Source: Sphingopyxis italica (lineage in GTDB: Bacteria > Pseudomonadota > Alphaproteobacteria > Sphingomonadales > Sphingomonadaceae). From it: a stretch of DNA of 64,000 bases. Positions 56,286 through 64,000 of the stretch are shown in pieces. The stretch spans positions 405,969-469,968 of the forward strand of contig NZ_JAATIT010000001.1 in assembly GCF_011926545.1 (NCBI RefSeq). Direction: 5' to 3'. Numbering within the stretch: position 1 is the first letter of the stretch; the number at the start of each line of letters is the position of its first letter. Under the pieces are notes generated by a model. The model searched no databases. It was not told where the DNA came from and worked only from the letters and a program-made list of their open reading frames with translations. The position numbers and the translations under genes were made by a program.

Positions 56286-57435
56286 CCGCGAGGAGATAGA
56301 CGTCGCGGGCGCGCATCAGCCCGGCGAAGGCGAAGCGGCGAACCGGCGATCCGATCGCGACGACGCAATCGACGATCGTCCGGCTGTCGCCCCACAACGA
56401 CCGGCATGCCCCGGCGCCCGCCGAGGTGCAGGTGTCGAAATGGATCGGCGGGCGCAGCCCGGCGACGTGATCCGCGACATGGCGCATCAGCAGCTGGCCC
56501 GGCGCATAGCTTCGAAATGCTTCGTCGAAAGCCATCTTGAACCCGAAGCCCCGGTCGCCGGTCACGAACCAGGACGACATGGCGAGCGGCCGCCCCGCCG
56601 CCGTCAGAGTCGCCCGGCCCAGCCGGCCGCATTCCCACCCGGCGCGCACCACGTCGCGGAACAGTTTCTCGGTCGCCGAATGGCAGGCGAGCGCGCTGCC
56701 CGCCCGGCCTTTCCAGCCCGCGCGTTCCATCGCCAGGAATGCCTCGACCCAGCGATCGCCATCGCCGTTCGCCGTGTGCAGGTCGACCGCGACCGGACCA
56801 TGGTCGCGCGTCAGCCGCCGTTCGAGGCTGCGCAGGCGCGCGCGCGCCTTGATGCCCGCTCGCCCGCCGACCGCATCGCTCCCCGGCGCGCGGGCGGGGC
56901 GGTCGAAGCGGTCGACGATGCGAAAGCCCCGCCCCTCCCCCTCGCAATGCGCAAGCAGCGCGGCGCAGATGGGATCGTCCCACGCGAGCTGACGGCACTG
57001 GAGCCCGATTTCGCGACCTGCGTGGGCGTCGAGGAATGGCAGCAGCAGCGCCCAGAAGCGGTCTTCGGCGCCCGGCCGCACCAGCGGCGAGCCCAGGAAC
57101 TGATTCGTCGCCAGCCAGCCTTGCCAATGCGGCGCCGGCCACCGCCCGAAACGCGCGCGCCGCACCAGCGGCAGGACGCCGACCCATTCGCCGCCGGCGC
57201 GCTCGACGATCGCCAACCGGATGAGCTGATCGTCACCCCCATGACGCAACGCCGCATCCATGAACCAGTGCTGCGCGAAGACGTTCGCGGCGCCGGCGCG
57301 ATCGGACAGGTCCGCCCAACGTGCGCGATCGGCAGCGGTCAGGTCCACCGGCCGCTGGAAGCGAACGGCGTGATCGCCCTGCACGCCGAAGTGGCCGCCG
57401 GGACGGGCGTCGATGTGGAATGCCTGATGCCTCAT
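56227..57435 (-). CDS. GNAT-superfamily (BioF2/FemAB-like) acyltransferase
   Basis: 402 residues. Blocks WFMDAALRHGGDDQLIRLAI, FVTGDRGFGFKMAFDEAFRS and YAPGQLLMRHVADH match the Acetyltransf_6 (BioF2-like) group, used for polysaccharide or lipid acylation. It follows the cupin-like gene with an ATGA overlap. Its last 59 bp overlap the end of mfd on the other strand; both C-termini look authentic. Confidence 0.8.
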   Translation of the reverse strand: MRHQAFHIDARPGGHFGVQGDHAVRFQRPVDLTAADRARWADLSDRAGAANVFAQHWFMDAALRHGGDDQLIRLAIVERAGGEWVGVLPLVRRARFGRWPAPHWQGWLATNQFLGSPLVRPGAEDRFWALLLPFLDAHAGREIGLQCRQLAWDDPICAALLAHCEGEGRGFRIVDRFDRPARAPGSDAVGGRAGIKARARLRSLERRLTRDHGPVAVDLHTANGDGDRWVEAFLAMERAGWKGRAGSALACHSATEKLFRDVVRAGWECGRLGRATLTAAGRPLAMSSWFVTGDRGFGFKMAFDEAFRSYAPGQLLMRHVADHVAGLRPPIHFDTCTSAGAGACRSLWGDSRTIVDCVVAIGSPVRRFAFAGLMRARDVYLLAVNSSAAPASPDLSIVAARR

Positions 57436-58289
57436 AGCAATCCCGCGCGCCGCGCCGCGCGGGCGGCGAGCGCGTGCAATGCCGGCCGCTGCGGCCACAC
57501 CGGCGGGCGCGACAGGCCGAGGCCGACGGCGCGCAGCAGCGGATTGACCGCCAGCGCCTCGCCGGTCGCCAGGCTCCAGTCGCTCTGCCAGGTCAGCGAC
57601 AGCGACACCGACGGCCGCGACCCCGCCCGCACCCAATGCGGCGCGGCATGGGGGACATAGAGCGCGTCGCCGGGCGCCAGCCGGTGCACTATCGCCCGCG
57701 CTTCATATTCGGGACGCCACGGCAGCATATTGTCGCCGTCGCGATGGTGGGCCTCGCGCCGGTCCAATGGCAGGAAGGGCGGTTCGGGCGGATAGGTCGC
57801 GAAATCCTTGTCCCCCGCGATCTGGAACAGGATGTTATATTCGGCATCGAAGTGAAAGGGCGTCAGCGTCCCCGGGGCGGAGATGAAGACGAAAGCCTTG
57901 AGCGTCCGCCACGGGCCGGTCTTCGCCCCGACCACGCCTTCGATCTCGGCCATCAACGCGTGCAGAAACTCGCGATAACGGGGTATGTTCTGGACGAAGC
58001 GCAGCATGATCCAGTTGCCGTTGGTCCCGATCGCGCGGATCGTATCCGCAACCGGCGCCCGAGCCGTCCCGTCCATCGCGAACTCGCCGCCGTTGACGGC
58101 GTTGGCGATCCGCCTTTCGACATGCCCGGCGGGCAGCTCGCCCGCCGCGTCGGCCAGCGCCGGCAGAGTCAGCAGCGGATGATCGGTCAGCGCGTGTCGC
58201 AACACCGTGGGCGCGAGCGGATAGGCGCCGGACAGCCGGTCCAGTTCCGATGGCTCGAAAAACGCCCTGCCGGGCCTGTCAACGCACAT
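57432..58289 (-). CDS. JmjC/cupin-like protein
   Basis: 285 residues. The metal-binding motif HFD (PFHFDAEYN, about 142-150) is in a cupin_8-like context: NWIMLRFVQNIPRY, TLKAFVFISAPGTLTPFHFD, RLAPGDALYVPHAAPHWVRA. Fe(II)/2-oxoglutarate oxygenase activity is plausible but unproved. It is coupled to the following acyltransferase by a 4-bp overlap, suggesting a shared substrate or pathway. Confidence 0.8.
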   Translation of the reverse strand: MCVDRPGRAFFEPSELDRLSGAYPLAPTVLRHALTDHPLLTLPALADAAGELPAGHVERRIANAVNGGEFAMDGTARAPVADTIRAIGTNGNWIMLRFVQNIPRYREFLHALMAEIEGVVGAKTGPWRTLKAFVFISAPGTLTPFHFDAEYNILFQIAGDKDFATYPPEPPFLPLDRREAHHRDGDNMLPWRPEYEARAIVHRLAPGDALYVPHAAPHWVRAGSRPSVSLSLTWQSDWSLATGEALAVNPLLRAVGLGLSRPPVWPQRPALHALAARAARRAGLL

Positions 58290-58374
58290 TTCAACCCCCG
58301 GCCCAGCCCTTAGCCAGCGAGTTTGAAAGGCGGGTTAATGGCCCGATATGGGGATTTCCGCGCGGGCGGGCGGG

Positions 58375-59574
58375 TCAGTCGGCCAGCAGCGCCGGCAGTT
58401 CCTCCCCTGGCACCGGGCCCGATTTCAGGAAGCCCTGCCAGGTCGCGACGCCCAGTTCCTTCAGCCGCGCGAGCTGCGTCTTGTGCTCGATCCCCTCCGC
58501 CACCACGAGCAGCCCGAGCGCGCGCGCCAGGTCGACGATCGCGCGGACGACGATACGGTCGCGGTCGCTGCCGTCGATCGTTCGCGTAAAACCGCTGTCG
58601 ATCTTCAGATAGTCGATCGGCAACCGCGCGAGCAGCGACAGGCTGGAATAGCCGGTCCCGAAATCGTCGATCGCGACCGCGACGCCGAGCGCGCGAATCT
58701 GCGCCAACTGGTCGGCCGCGCTCGCGGGATCGCTCAGCATCGCCTGTTCGGTGAGCTCGAGCGTCAGCCGGTCCGGATCGATCTTCGCCGCTTTCGCCAT
58801 GGCTGCGAAGCGCCCAGCGAATTCGGGGTCGCCGAGGTCGGCGGCGGTGATGTTGAGCGAGACGCGCAGCTTGGCGAGCGCCTTGGGCCACGTCGCCATT
58901 TCGGCGAGCGCGACGCGGTGCGCATGTTCGGTGAGCTCGCATTCGAGCCGCGCCGCGCGCGCCGCGGTCACCAGCGGCCCCGCGCCGAGCAGGCCGAGCT
59001 CGGGATGCTGCCAGCGCAGCAACGCCTCGACCCCGGTCATCGCGCCGGTCGCAACGTCATATTGCGGCTGATAATGGATCACGACCTCGTTCTGCGACAG
59101 CGCGGCGTGGACCATCACACCGTCGCGGGCAGACGCCGGCCGGGCGAGCTGATCGCACGCAGCACGCAATTGCTCGGCGACCGATTCGCCCCGCGTGATC
59201 AGCGCGGCGGCGATGCGGATCGACAGGCGGCCGTTCGGATCGCCAACGATCGGTTCAGCGAGCGCGACGTGCAGTGCCCGCTCCTGCGCGCGGAGCGCCC
59301 CGAGCGACAGCGGCGTCGCGGGCACGATCAGAAAGCGCGGCCCGTCGAGCCGGTCGACGCACGATCCCTGCCCGAATTCGTCGCTCGCGAAATTTTCCAG
59401 CCGCCGCCCGATTTCATCGAGCACCGAATCGCCCGTCGCCGTCCCCGCGCTGTTGTTGATCCGCGCCATCTGGTCGACCTGGACCAGGATGACGCCGGCG
59501 TCGGCGTCGTGGCGCGCGTGCAGGACTTCGAGCTTGTGGGCACAGGCGGAAAGGGATTCGGACAGGCGATTCAT
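58375..59574 (-). CDS. degenerate GGDEF-EAL protein (c-di-GMP phosphodiesterase-like)
   Basis: 399 residues. The N-terminal GGDEF domain is broken: RLDGPRFLIV (LDGPRF 76-81) replaces GGDEF, so no cyclase activity is expected. The EAL domain keeps its catalytic set: GVEALLRW (E183), SLNIT, LELTE, IDDFGTGYSS, LKID and VVAEGIE. It likely hydrolyses c-di-GMP and could oppose the PilZ effectors in this window. No membrane helix is present. ATG 59572-59574 is divergent from moaA. Confidence 0.9.
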   Translation of the reverse strand: MNRLSESLSACAHKLEVLHARHDADAGVILVQVDQMARINNSAGTATGDSVLDEIGRRLENFASDEFGQGSCVDRLDGPRFLIVPATPLSLGALRAQERALHVALAEPIVGDPNGRLSIRIAAALITRGESVAEQLRAACDQLARPASARDGVMVHAALSQNEVVIHYQPQYDVATGAMTGVEALLRWQHPELGLLGAGPLVTAARAARLECELTEHAHRVALAEMATWPKALAKLRVSLNITAADLGDPEFAGRFAAMAKAAKIDPDRLTLELTEQAMLSDPASAADQLAQIRALGVAVAIDDFGTGYSSLSLLARLPIDYLKIDSGFTRTIDGSDRDRIVVRAIVDLARALGLLVVAEGIEHKTQLARLKELGVATWQGFLKSGPVPGEELPALLAD

Positions 59575-59627
59575 CGGGCGTTCCTAGCAGGCTTTCCTTG
59601 CCAAGTTCGTGCCTTTTGCACCACAAT

Positions 59628-60650
59628 ATGTCCGTGGCTGTCCCATTATCTCACCCCGCCGCGTCGTCGGCGCCCCTGATCGACGGACTTGGCCGGCGGA
59701 TCAGTTACTTGCGCCTGTCGGTTACCGATCGCTGCGACTTGCGCTGCCGCTATTGCATGGCGGAAGACATGATTTTCCTGCCCAAATCGGCGGTGCTCAG
59801 CATCGAGGAGATGGGCGAGCTGGCGGCGCGGTTCGTCGCGCGCGGCGTCCGCCGCATCCGCCTGACCGGCGGCGAGCCGCTCGTGCGGCGCGGTATCGAT
59901 ACGCTCGCGATGCGATTGGGCGCGCTGATCGGCCACGGCCTCGACGAGCTGACGCTGACCACCAACGCCATGCGGCTCGCCGAACATGCGCCGATGCTGG
60001 CGGCGGCCGGCGTCCGCCGCATCAACGTCAGTCTCGACACGCTCGATCCGGCGGCGTTCCGTCATATCACGCGCGTCGGCGATCTGGCCGTCGCGCTGCG
60101 CGGGATCGAAGCGGCGCGCAATGCGGGACTGGCGGTCAAGATCAATATGGTCGCGCTCGCCGGGCTTAACGAAGACCAGCTGCTCCCGATGCTCGATCAT
60201 TGCGCCAGGGCCGGCTGCGACCTCACCCTCATCGAAACGATGCCGCTCGGCGAGATCGCGGACGACCGCAGCGATCATTATATCCCGCTTCACCAGTTCA
60301 TCGCGCCGCTGCGCGAGGCGCGCGCCATCTATCCGGTCGACAAGCGGACCGGCGGCCCCGCGCGCTATTTCGCGGTCGAAGACAGCCCGGTGACGCTCGG
60401 CCTGATCACGCCGCTCAGCGACAATTTCTGCGCGACGTGCAACCGCATCCGCCTGACCGTCGAAGGCCGCGTCTATATGTGCCTCGGCAAGGATGACCAT
60501 GTCGACCTGCGCGCCGCCCTGCGCGACGGCGGCGATGTCAACGGCTTGATCGATGCGGCATTGGCTGGCAAACCCCGCGCGCATGACTTTCATATCGAAC
60601 GAGAGTCCAAACCGGCGGTCGCGCGTCATATGAGTGCAACGGGCGGCTGA
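59628..60650 (+). CDS. moaA: GTP 3',8-cyclase MoaA
   Basis: 340 residues. Radical-SAM cysteines C36, C40 and C43 lie in DRCDLRCRYC. The second cluster is in FCATCNRIRLTVEGRVYMCL, and the C-terminal GG tail (SATGG) needed for activity is intact. It converts GTP toward precursor Z in molybdenum-cofactor synthesis. ATG 59628 is preferred; a longer reading frame begins ten codons upstream. It is followed after 24 bp by nadK. Confidence 0.95.
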   Translation: MSVAVPLSHPAASSAPLIDGLGRRISYLRLSVTDRCDLRCRYCMAEDMIFLPKSAVLSIEEMGELAARFVARGVRRIRLTGGEPLVRRGIDTLAMRLGALIGHGLDELTLTTNAMRLAEHAPMLAAAGVRRINVSLDTLDPAAFRHITRVGDLAVALRGIEAARNAGLAVKINMVALAGLNEDQLLPMLDHCARAGCDLTLIETMPLGEIADDRSDHYIPLHQFIAPLREARAIYPVDKRTGGPARYFAVEDSPVTLGLITPLSDNFCATCNRIRLTVEGRVYMCLGKDDHVDLRAALRDGGDVNGLIDAALAGKPRAHDFHIERESKPAVARHMSATGG

Positions 60651-60674
60651 CAGGCTGTCCGGGAGGGGACCAAG

Positions 60675-61445
60675 ATGCAACGCAAGATCGCGCTCGTCGC
60701 GTCGAACGCGCCCGCGGCGATGGAAGCGGAAGCCGAACTTCGCCCGCTCTACGACTTCGTCGACCTCGCGGAGGCCGACCTCTTGATCGCGCTCGGCGGC
60801 GACGGGTTCCTGCTGCACATGCTGCATCAGCTGCTCGACCAGCGGCGCAGCCTGCCCGTTTTCGGGATGAACCGCGGCACGATCGGCTTTCTGATGAACG
60901 AGTTTCGCGTCGAGGGGCTGCTCGATCGCATCGCCGCCGCGCGCCCCTATCTGATCCACCCCTTGTCGGGCGATATCACGACCATCAGCGGAGAACGGCA
61001 CATATTGCCCGCGATCAACGAAATCTCGCTGCTCCGCGAAACGCGCCAGGCGGCAAAGCTCGAGGTGATGATCAACGAAAGGACGATGCTCGAGGAACTG
61101 GCGTGCGACGGCGTGCTCGTCTCGACCCCCGCCGGATCGACCGCTTACAATCTCAGCGCCAATGGCCCGATCCTGCCGCTCGATTCGGCGATGCTCGCAC
61201 TGACGCCGATCAGCCCCTTCCGCCCGCGGCGTTGGCGCGGCGCGCTCGTCCCCGAATCGACGAGCATCCGCTTCAACGTCCGCGAAGCCGCCAAACGCCC
61301 GGTCAGCGCGGTCGCCGACCAGCGCGAGATCCGCGATGTGAAGACCGTGTTGGTGACCACCGACCGCAGCCGGCCGCTGACTTTGCTGTTCGATCCCGAC
61401 CAGGGCCTCGACGAACGCATCGCGATGGAACAATTTATCGCCTGA
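60675..61445 (+). CDS. nadK: NAD kinase
   Basis: 256 residues, a short form usual in this group. GGDG (41-44) is the catalytic/phosphate loop, followed by FGMNRGTIGFLMN, the NE motif in AINEISL, and VSTPAGSTAYNLSANGPILP. It makes NADP from NAD. It is presumably co-transcribed with moaA. Confidence 0.94.
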   Translation: MQRKIALVASNAPAAMEAEAELRPLYDFVDLAEADLLIALGGDGFLLHMLHQLLDQRRSLPVFGMNRGTIGFLMNEFRVEGLLDRIAAARPYLIHPLSGDITTISGERHILPAINEISLLRETRQAAKLEVMINERTMLEELACDGVLVSTPAGSTAYNLSANGPILPLDSAMLALTPISPFRPRRWRGALVPESTSIRFNVREAAKRPVSAVADQREIRDVKTVLVTTDRSRPLTLLFDPDQGLDERIAMEQFIA

Positions 61446-61527
61446 GAGACACAAAGCCGCCAAAACCCTCTTGATAATTATATCGGTTGGCGGCAAAGGG
61501 GCCGCCTTATCCGCTTCGGCGGCGTGT

Positions 61528-61602
61528 TCCTCGGTAGCTCAGCGGTAGAGCAGTCGACTGTTAATCGACCGGTCGTAGGTTCGAATCCTACCCGGGGAGC
61601 CA
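61528..61602 (+). tRNA. tRNA-Asn (anticodon GTT)
   Basis: 75 nt with encoded CCA. Acceptor arms TCCTCGG and CCGGGGA pair (one T-G wobble). D arm is GCTCAGCGGTAGAGC, anticodon stem GTCGA/TCGAC with loop CTGTTAA, anticodon 61560-61562, T arm GTAGGTTCGAATCCTAC. An A/T-rich TTGATAATTATATC stretch (61470-61483) upstream is a probable promoter. Confidence 0.97.
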
Positions 61603-61746
61603 TTCTTTCAGACCTGCGAAAAGGCTACGCCAAAGCATTCTGGCTTTGCGCGATATTCGCTCGCAGTACCGCCCATATCCTGCGCACTTTCCGGTTACAC
61701 CGGCGTAGCCACCCGAACCATAGGCCCATGGCAACGAGCGCACAGG

Positions 61747-63132
61747 TCAGCGGGCGGGATCCCCCGTCTCAGCCAGATCGCGAGCGAAGGCCGAAAAGCC
61801 CGCGGTCAGGGCGATTGCCGCAAGCGGCAGCGCCACGCCCGTCACCAGCGCGATCGAATAGCGCAGCGCGCCATCGTCGCCGAACAGATGGTCGGTGAGC
61901 AGCGCGATCAGCATCGGGCCGAAGCCGAGCCCAATCAGGTTGACGACGAAGAAATAGAGCGCGGTGACGCGGGCGCGATATTCGTTCGGCGTAATGAACT
62001 GCAGCGCCACCGTGCCGACGCCGTGCATCGTCAGCATGGGAAAGGCGAGCGCGAGCATGGCGAGGGCAAGCGTGGCGTCGGGCATCAGCACCGCGGCGAG
62101 CAAAGGCGGCCCGCCAAGCAGGATCGACAGGCGCATCACGCGCAGATGCGCATCGGCGACCCCTTTTGCGAACAATCGGTCGGCGAGCGTTCCGCCCGCC
62201 ACCAGCCCCGCGGCGCCGCCCGTCGCCATGATGATACCGAACCACAGGCCGGCTTGCGAAACGTCCATGCCATAGGTGCGCGCGAAAAAGGTCGGCACCC
62301 ACGCGATCACGCCATACATGACGAGCCCGATTAGCGACATGCCCGCGAACAGCGCCCCGAGCGAAGCCCGGTGTCCGGCCAGATGCGCCATAAATCCGGG
62401 CGCCGGCGGCGCCGCGTCGCCGCGCACGGCCGCAGGCTGTCGAACGCCGTGGCGTCGCGGCTCGCGCACCGTCAGCAACAGCAGGCACACGAGCAGCCCT
62501 GGCGCCGCGACCCACAGGAAAATCGTGCGCCACGCTTCGACCGGCCCGATCAGCGGCAGGTCGACCATCGGCGCCGCGAGGACCGCCTGAACGACGAACG
62601 AGCCGAGGATCAGCGCAACGCCCGAACCGAGCGGTACGCCGATCGAATAGACCGCCATCGCCCGTGCCAGCCGGTCGCGCGGAAAGGTGTCGCTGAGCAT
62701 CGAATAGGCGGCGGGCGACAGCGCCGCCTCGCCGACCCCGACCCCCATGCGGGCCAGGAACAGCGTCGCATAGCTTCCCGCGAAGCCGCAACCGGCGGTC
62801 ATCGCGCTCCAGAGCGCCACCCCGACGAGAATGAGATTCCGCCGGTTCCACCGGTCGGCGATCCACGCGATCGGCAGGCCGAGCACGGTATAGAATAAAG
62901 CGAAGGCGAGCCCGATGAGCAAGCTGACTTCGGTGTCCGAAATGTCCAGCGCGGCGCGGATCGGCGCGACGAGCAGGGTGAGGATCATCCGGTCGATGAA
63001 GGACAGCGTATAGGCGAGCAAAAGAACGCCGACGACGTACCAGCTGTAGAGGGGGCGCGGCCAGCCCTGCCCCGCTTCACCCGCGGCGGCCGCCTCGTCT
63101 TGCGATGCGCCTTTCGCGATGTCCGTCGCCAT
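61747..63132 (-). CDS. MFS transporter
   Basis: 461 residues, 12 hydrophobic segments in the usual 6+6 layout. The conserved loop 2-3 motif is IAWIADRWNRRNLILVG. It resembles the spinster/ACS-type sugar-acid or hexuronate transporters often next to TonB receptors in sphingomonads. The substrate is not known. ATG 63130-63132 is chosen: residues 1-27 are cytoplasmic before the first helix. It is divergent from the TonB receptor with a shared palindromic operator. Confidence 0.9.
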   Translation of the reverse strand: MATDIAKGASQDEAAAAGEAGQGWPRPLYSWYVVGVLLLAYTLSFIDRMILTLLVAPIRAALDISDTEVSLLIGLAFALFYTVLGLPIAWIADRWNRRNLILVGVALWSAMTAGCGFAGSYATLFLARMGVGVGEAALSPAAYSMLSDTFPRDRLARAMAVYSIGVPLGSGVALILGSFVVQAVLAAPMVDLPLIGPVEAWRTIFLWVAAPGLLVCLLLLTVREPRRHGVRQPAAVRGDAAPPAPGFMAHLAGHRASLGALFAGMSLIGLVMYGVIAWVPTFFARTYGMDVSQAGLWFGIIMATGGAAGLVAGGTLADRLFAKGVADAHLRVMRLSILLGGPPLLAAVLMPDATLALAMLALAFPMLTMHGVGTVALQFITPNEYRARVTALYFFVVNLIGLGFGPMLIALLTDHLFGDDGALRYSIALVTGVALPLAAIALTAGFSAFARDLAETGDPAR

Positions 63133-63196
63133 CGACCCCGTCCTCCCAATCGCCGCTCGCTCTTGCGCCGCAAGCCGGCCTGTTATATAGAAACAA

Positions 63197-63216
63197 TTAC
63201 TTAGAAGACTAAGTAA
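63197..63216. promoter_or_regulatory. palindromic operator between MFS and TonB receptor genes
   Basis: Perfect TTACTTAG-AAGA-CTAAGTAA, 8-bp arms with a 4-bp spacer. It lies 65 bp from the MFS start and 62 bp from the receptor start, and is suited to coordinate control of both. A TATATAA (63183-63189, minus strand) beside it is a plausible -10 for the MFS gene. No regulator gene is in view. Confidence 0.7.
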
Positions 63217-63277
63217 ATTTGCGGCCGAGTCAAGCATGACCGGAACGTACGAAAAACAAAGTGTTGGGAGACGCGAG

Positions 63278-64000
63278 ATGACAAATTTCCGAAGGAAGCA
63301 GTCTGTCCTCTTCTTGGCGGTCGCCGCGCTGCCAGCGGCCGCCACGGCGCAGGATTCGGCCGAAGATGCGAGCGGCGACATCATCGTCACGGCGCAGCGA
63401 CAGGAACAACGGCTTCAGGATGTCCCGGTCTCGGTCACCGCTTTCGGCGCCGAACAGCTTCGCGACAACAGCATCGAAACCGTGCAGGATATCGCGCTCC
63501 GCACACCGGGCCTTGCGGTCAGCGCGGTCGATCCGGTCAACACCAACTTCGCGATGCGCGGCATCGGCAGCGCGCCGGGGATCAGCCAGAACGCCGGCGG
63601 CGACCCCTCGGTGGTCGTCTTCATCGACGGCGTCTATGCCGGACGCGGCGGTACGCCCGATCTCGACGCGCTCGACCTCGAACGCGTCGAGGTGCTGCGC
63701 GGTCCGCAAGGCACATTGTTCGGCAAGAATGCGATCGGCGGCCTCGTCCAGTTCATCAGCCGCAAGCCGACCGATGAGGAGAGCTTCTTTTTCGAGGGCA
63801 CCTACGGCAATTACGACCGCTTCGGCGTGATCGCGCGCGGCAATATGGCGCTAACCGACAAGGTCTATCTGTCTGCAGGACTGTCGCACAAGCGGCGCGA
63901 CGGCTTCGAATATAACGAAACCACGGGCAACGACGTCAACGACCTCAACCTGACGACGGGCCGCATCGCGCTGCGTTTCGTGCCCACCGACACGCTCGAC
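63278..64000 (+). CDS. TonB-dependent receptor, partial (C-terminus outside window)
   Basis: 241 codons to the window edge. A Sec signal peptide ends ATAQ (residues 1-25). TonB-box-like GDIIVTAQRQ is followed by the plug domain with VPVSVTAFGAEQLRDNSIET, SVVVFIDGVYAGRGG and ERVEVLRGPQGTLFGKNAIG, GGLVQFIS. Outer-membrane uptake, energised by TonB. GGGAG at 63267-63271 precedes the ATG. It pairs with the divergent MFS transporter, so both may serve one substrate. Confidence 0.95.
   Translation, partial: MTNFRRKQSVLFLAVAALPAAATAQDSAEDASGDIIVTAQRQEQRLQDVPVSVTAFGAEQLRDNSIETVQDIALRTPGLAVSAVDPVNTNFAMRGIGSAPGISQNAGGDPSVVVFIDGVYAGRGGTPDLDALDLERVEVLRGPQGTLFGKNAIGGLVQFISRKPTDEESFFFEGTYGNYDRFGVIARGNMALTDKVYLSAGLSHKRRDGFEYNETTGNDVNDLNLTTGRIALRFVPTDTLD

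Overview
This is a GC-rich chromosomal window from an alphaproteobacterium. The gene set and codon style point to Sphingomonadales, most likely Sphingopyxis or a close relative. The signs are a class II DAHP synthase, COQ4, a TonB receptor paired with an MFS transporter, PilZ proteins, and the queA-ppi-coaD-ispA-xseB order. The genus is an inference; no 16S rRNA is present. The content is mostly core chromosome: about 63 protein genes and one tRNA-Asn. No plasmid, phage or CRISPR locus is visible.

Layout. 0-6 kb: two secreted SCPU-type or similar proteins, a PilZ-HTH fusion regulator, and the leftward xseB-ispA-coaD-ppi-queA cluster. 6-13 kb: purL behind a strong terminator, a DUF72 gene, a DUF559 nuclease-like gene boxed between 60-bp inverted repeats, coq4, a DUF418 membrane protein and an Hpt protein. 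13-18 kb: der-tusA, yfgM-like-bamB and panB. 18-19 kb: two related small membrane proteins translationally coupled to an XRE regulator. 19-30 kb: arsC-like/GDPD/aldo-keto reductase run, cNMP-binding membrane protein, DAHP synthase, M28 peptidase, CitE-like lyase, qmcA-nfeD and a divergent TetR/metal-hydrolase pair. 30-44 kb: obgE, mipA, a LuxR-type regulator, proB, sppA, moxR, a soluble chemoreceptor-like protein, a VWA protein, amj and DUF817. 44-64 kb: M24 peptidase, namZ, tyrS, PilZ, recG, sdhE, mfd, an acyltransferase/cupin pair, an EAL protein, moaA, nadK, tRNA-Asn, MFS and a partial TonB receptor.

Themes. Cyclic-di-GMP recurs: two PilZ proteins with intact RxxxR and NxSxxG motifs, and an EAL protein with a broken GGDEF. 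DNA repair and envelope genes are well represented.

The most unusual content is non-coding. Two copies of a 266-bp element (12663-12928 and 52532-52797) align without a gap at about 70% identity by hand count. Each copy has perfect or near-perfect terminal inverted repeats, but the repeat sequence differs between copies, so the two ends covary. The second copy sits exactly on the mfd start codon. Other notable structures are the DUF559 cassette whose inverted repeat supplies the ribosome-binding site, a four-copy 80-bp palindromic repeat confined to 30-43 kb, a multi-hairpin array upstream of sdhE, and an orphan intrinsic terminator at 34.1 kb that may end a small RNA.
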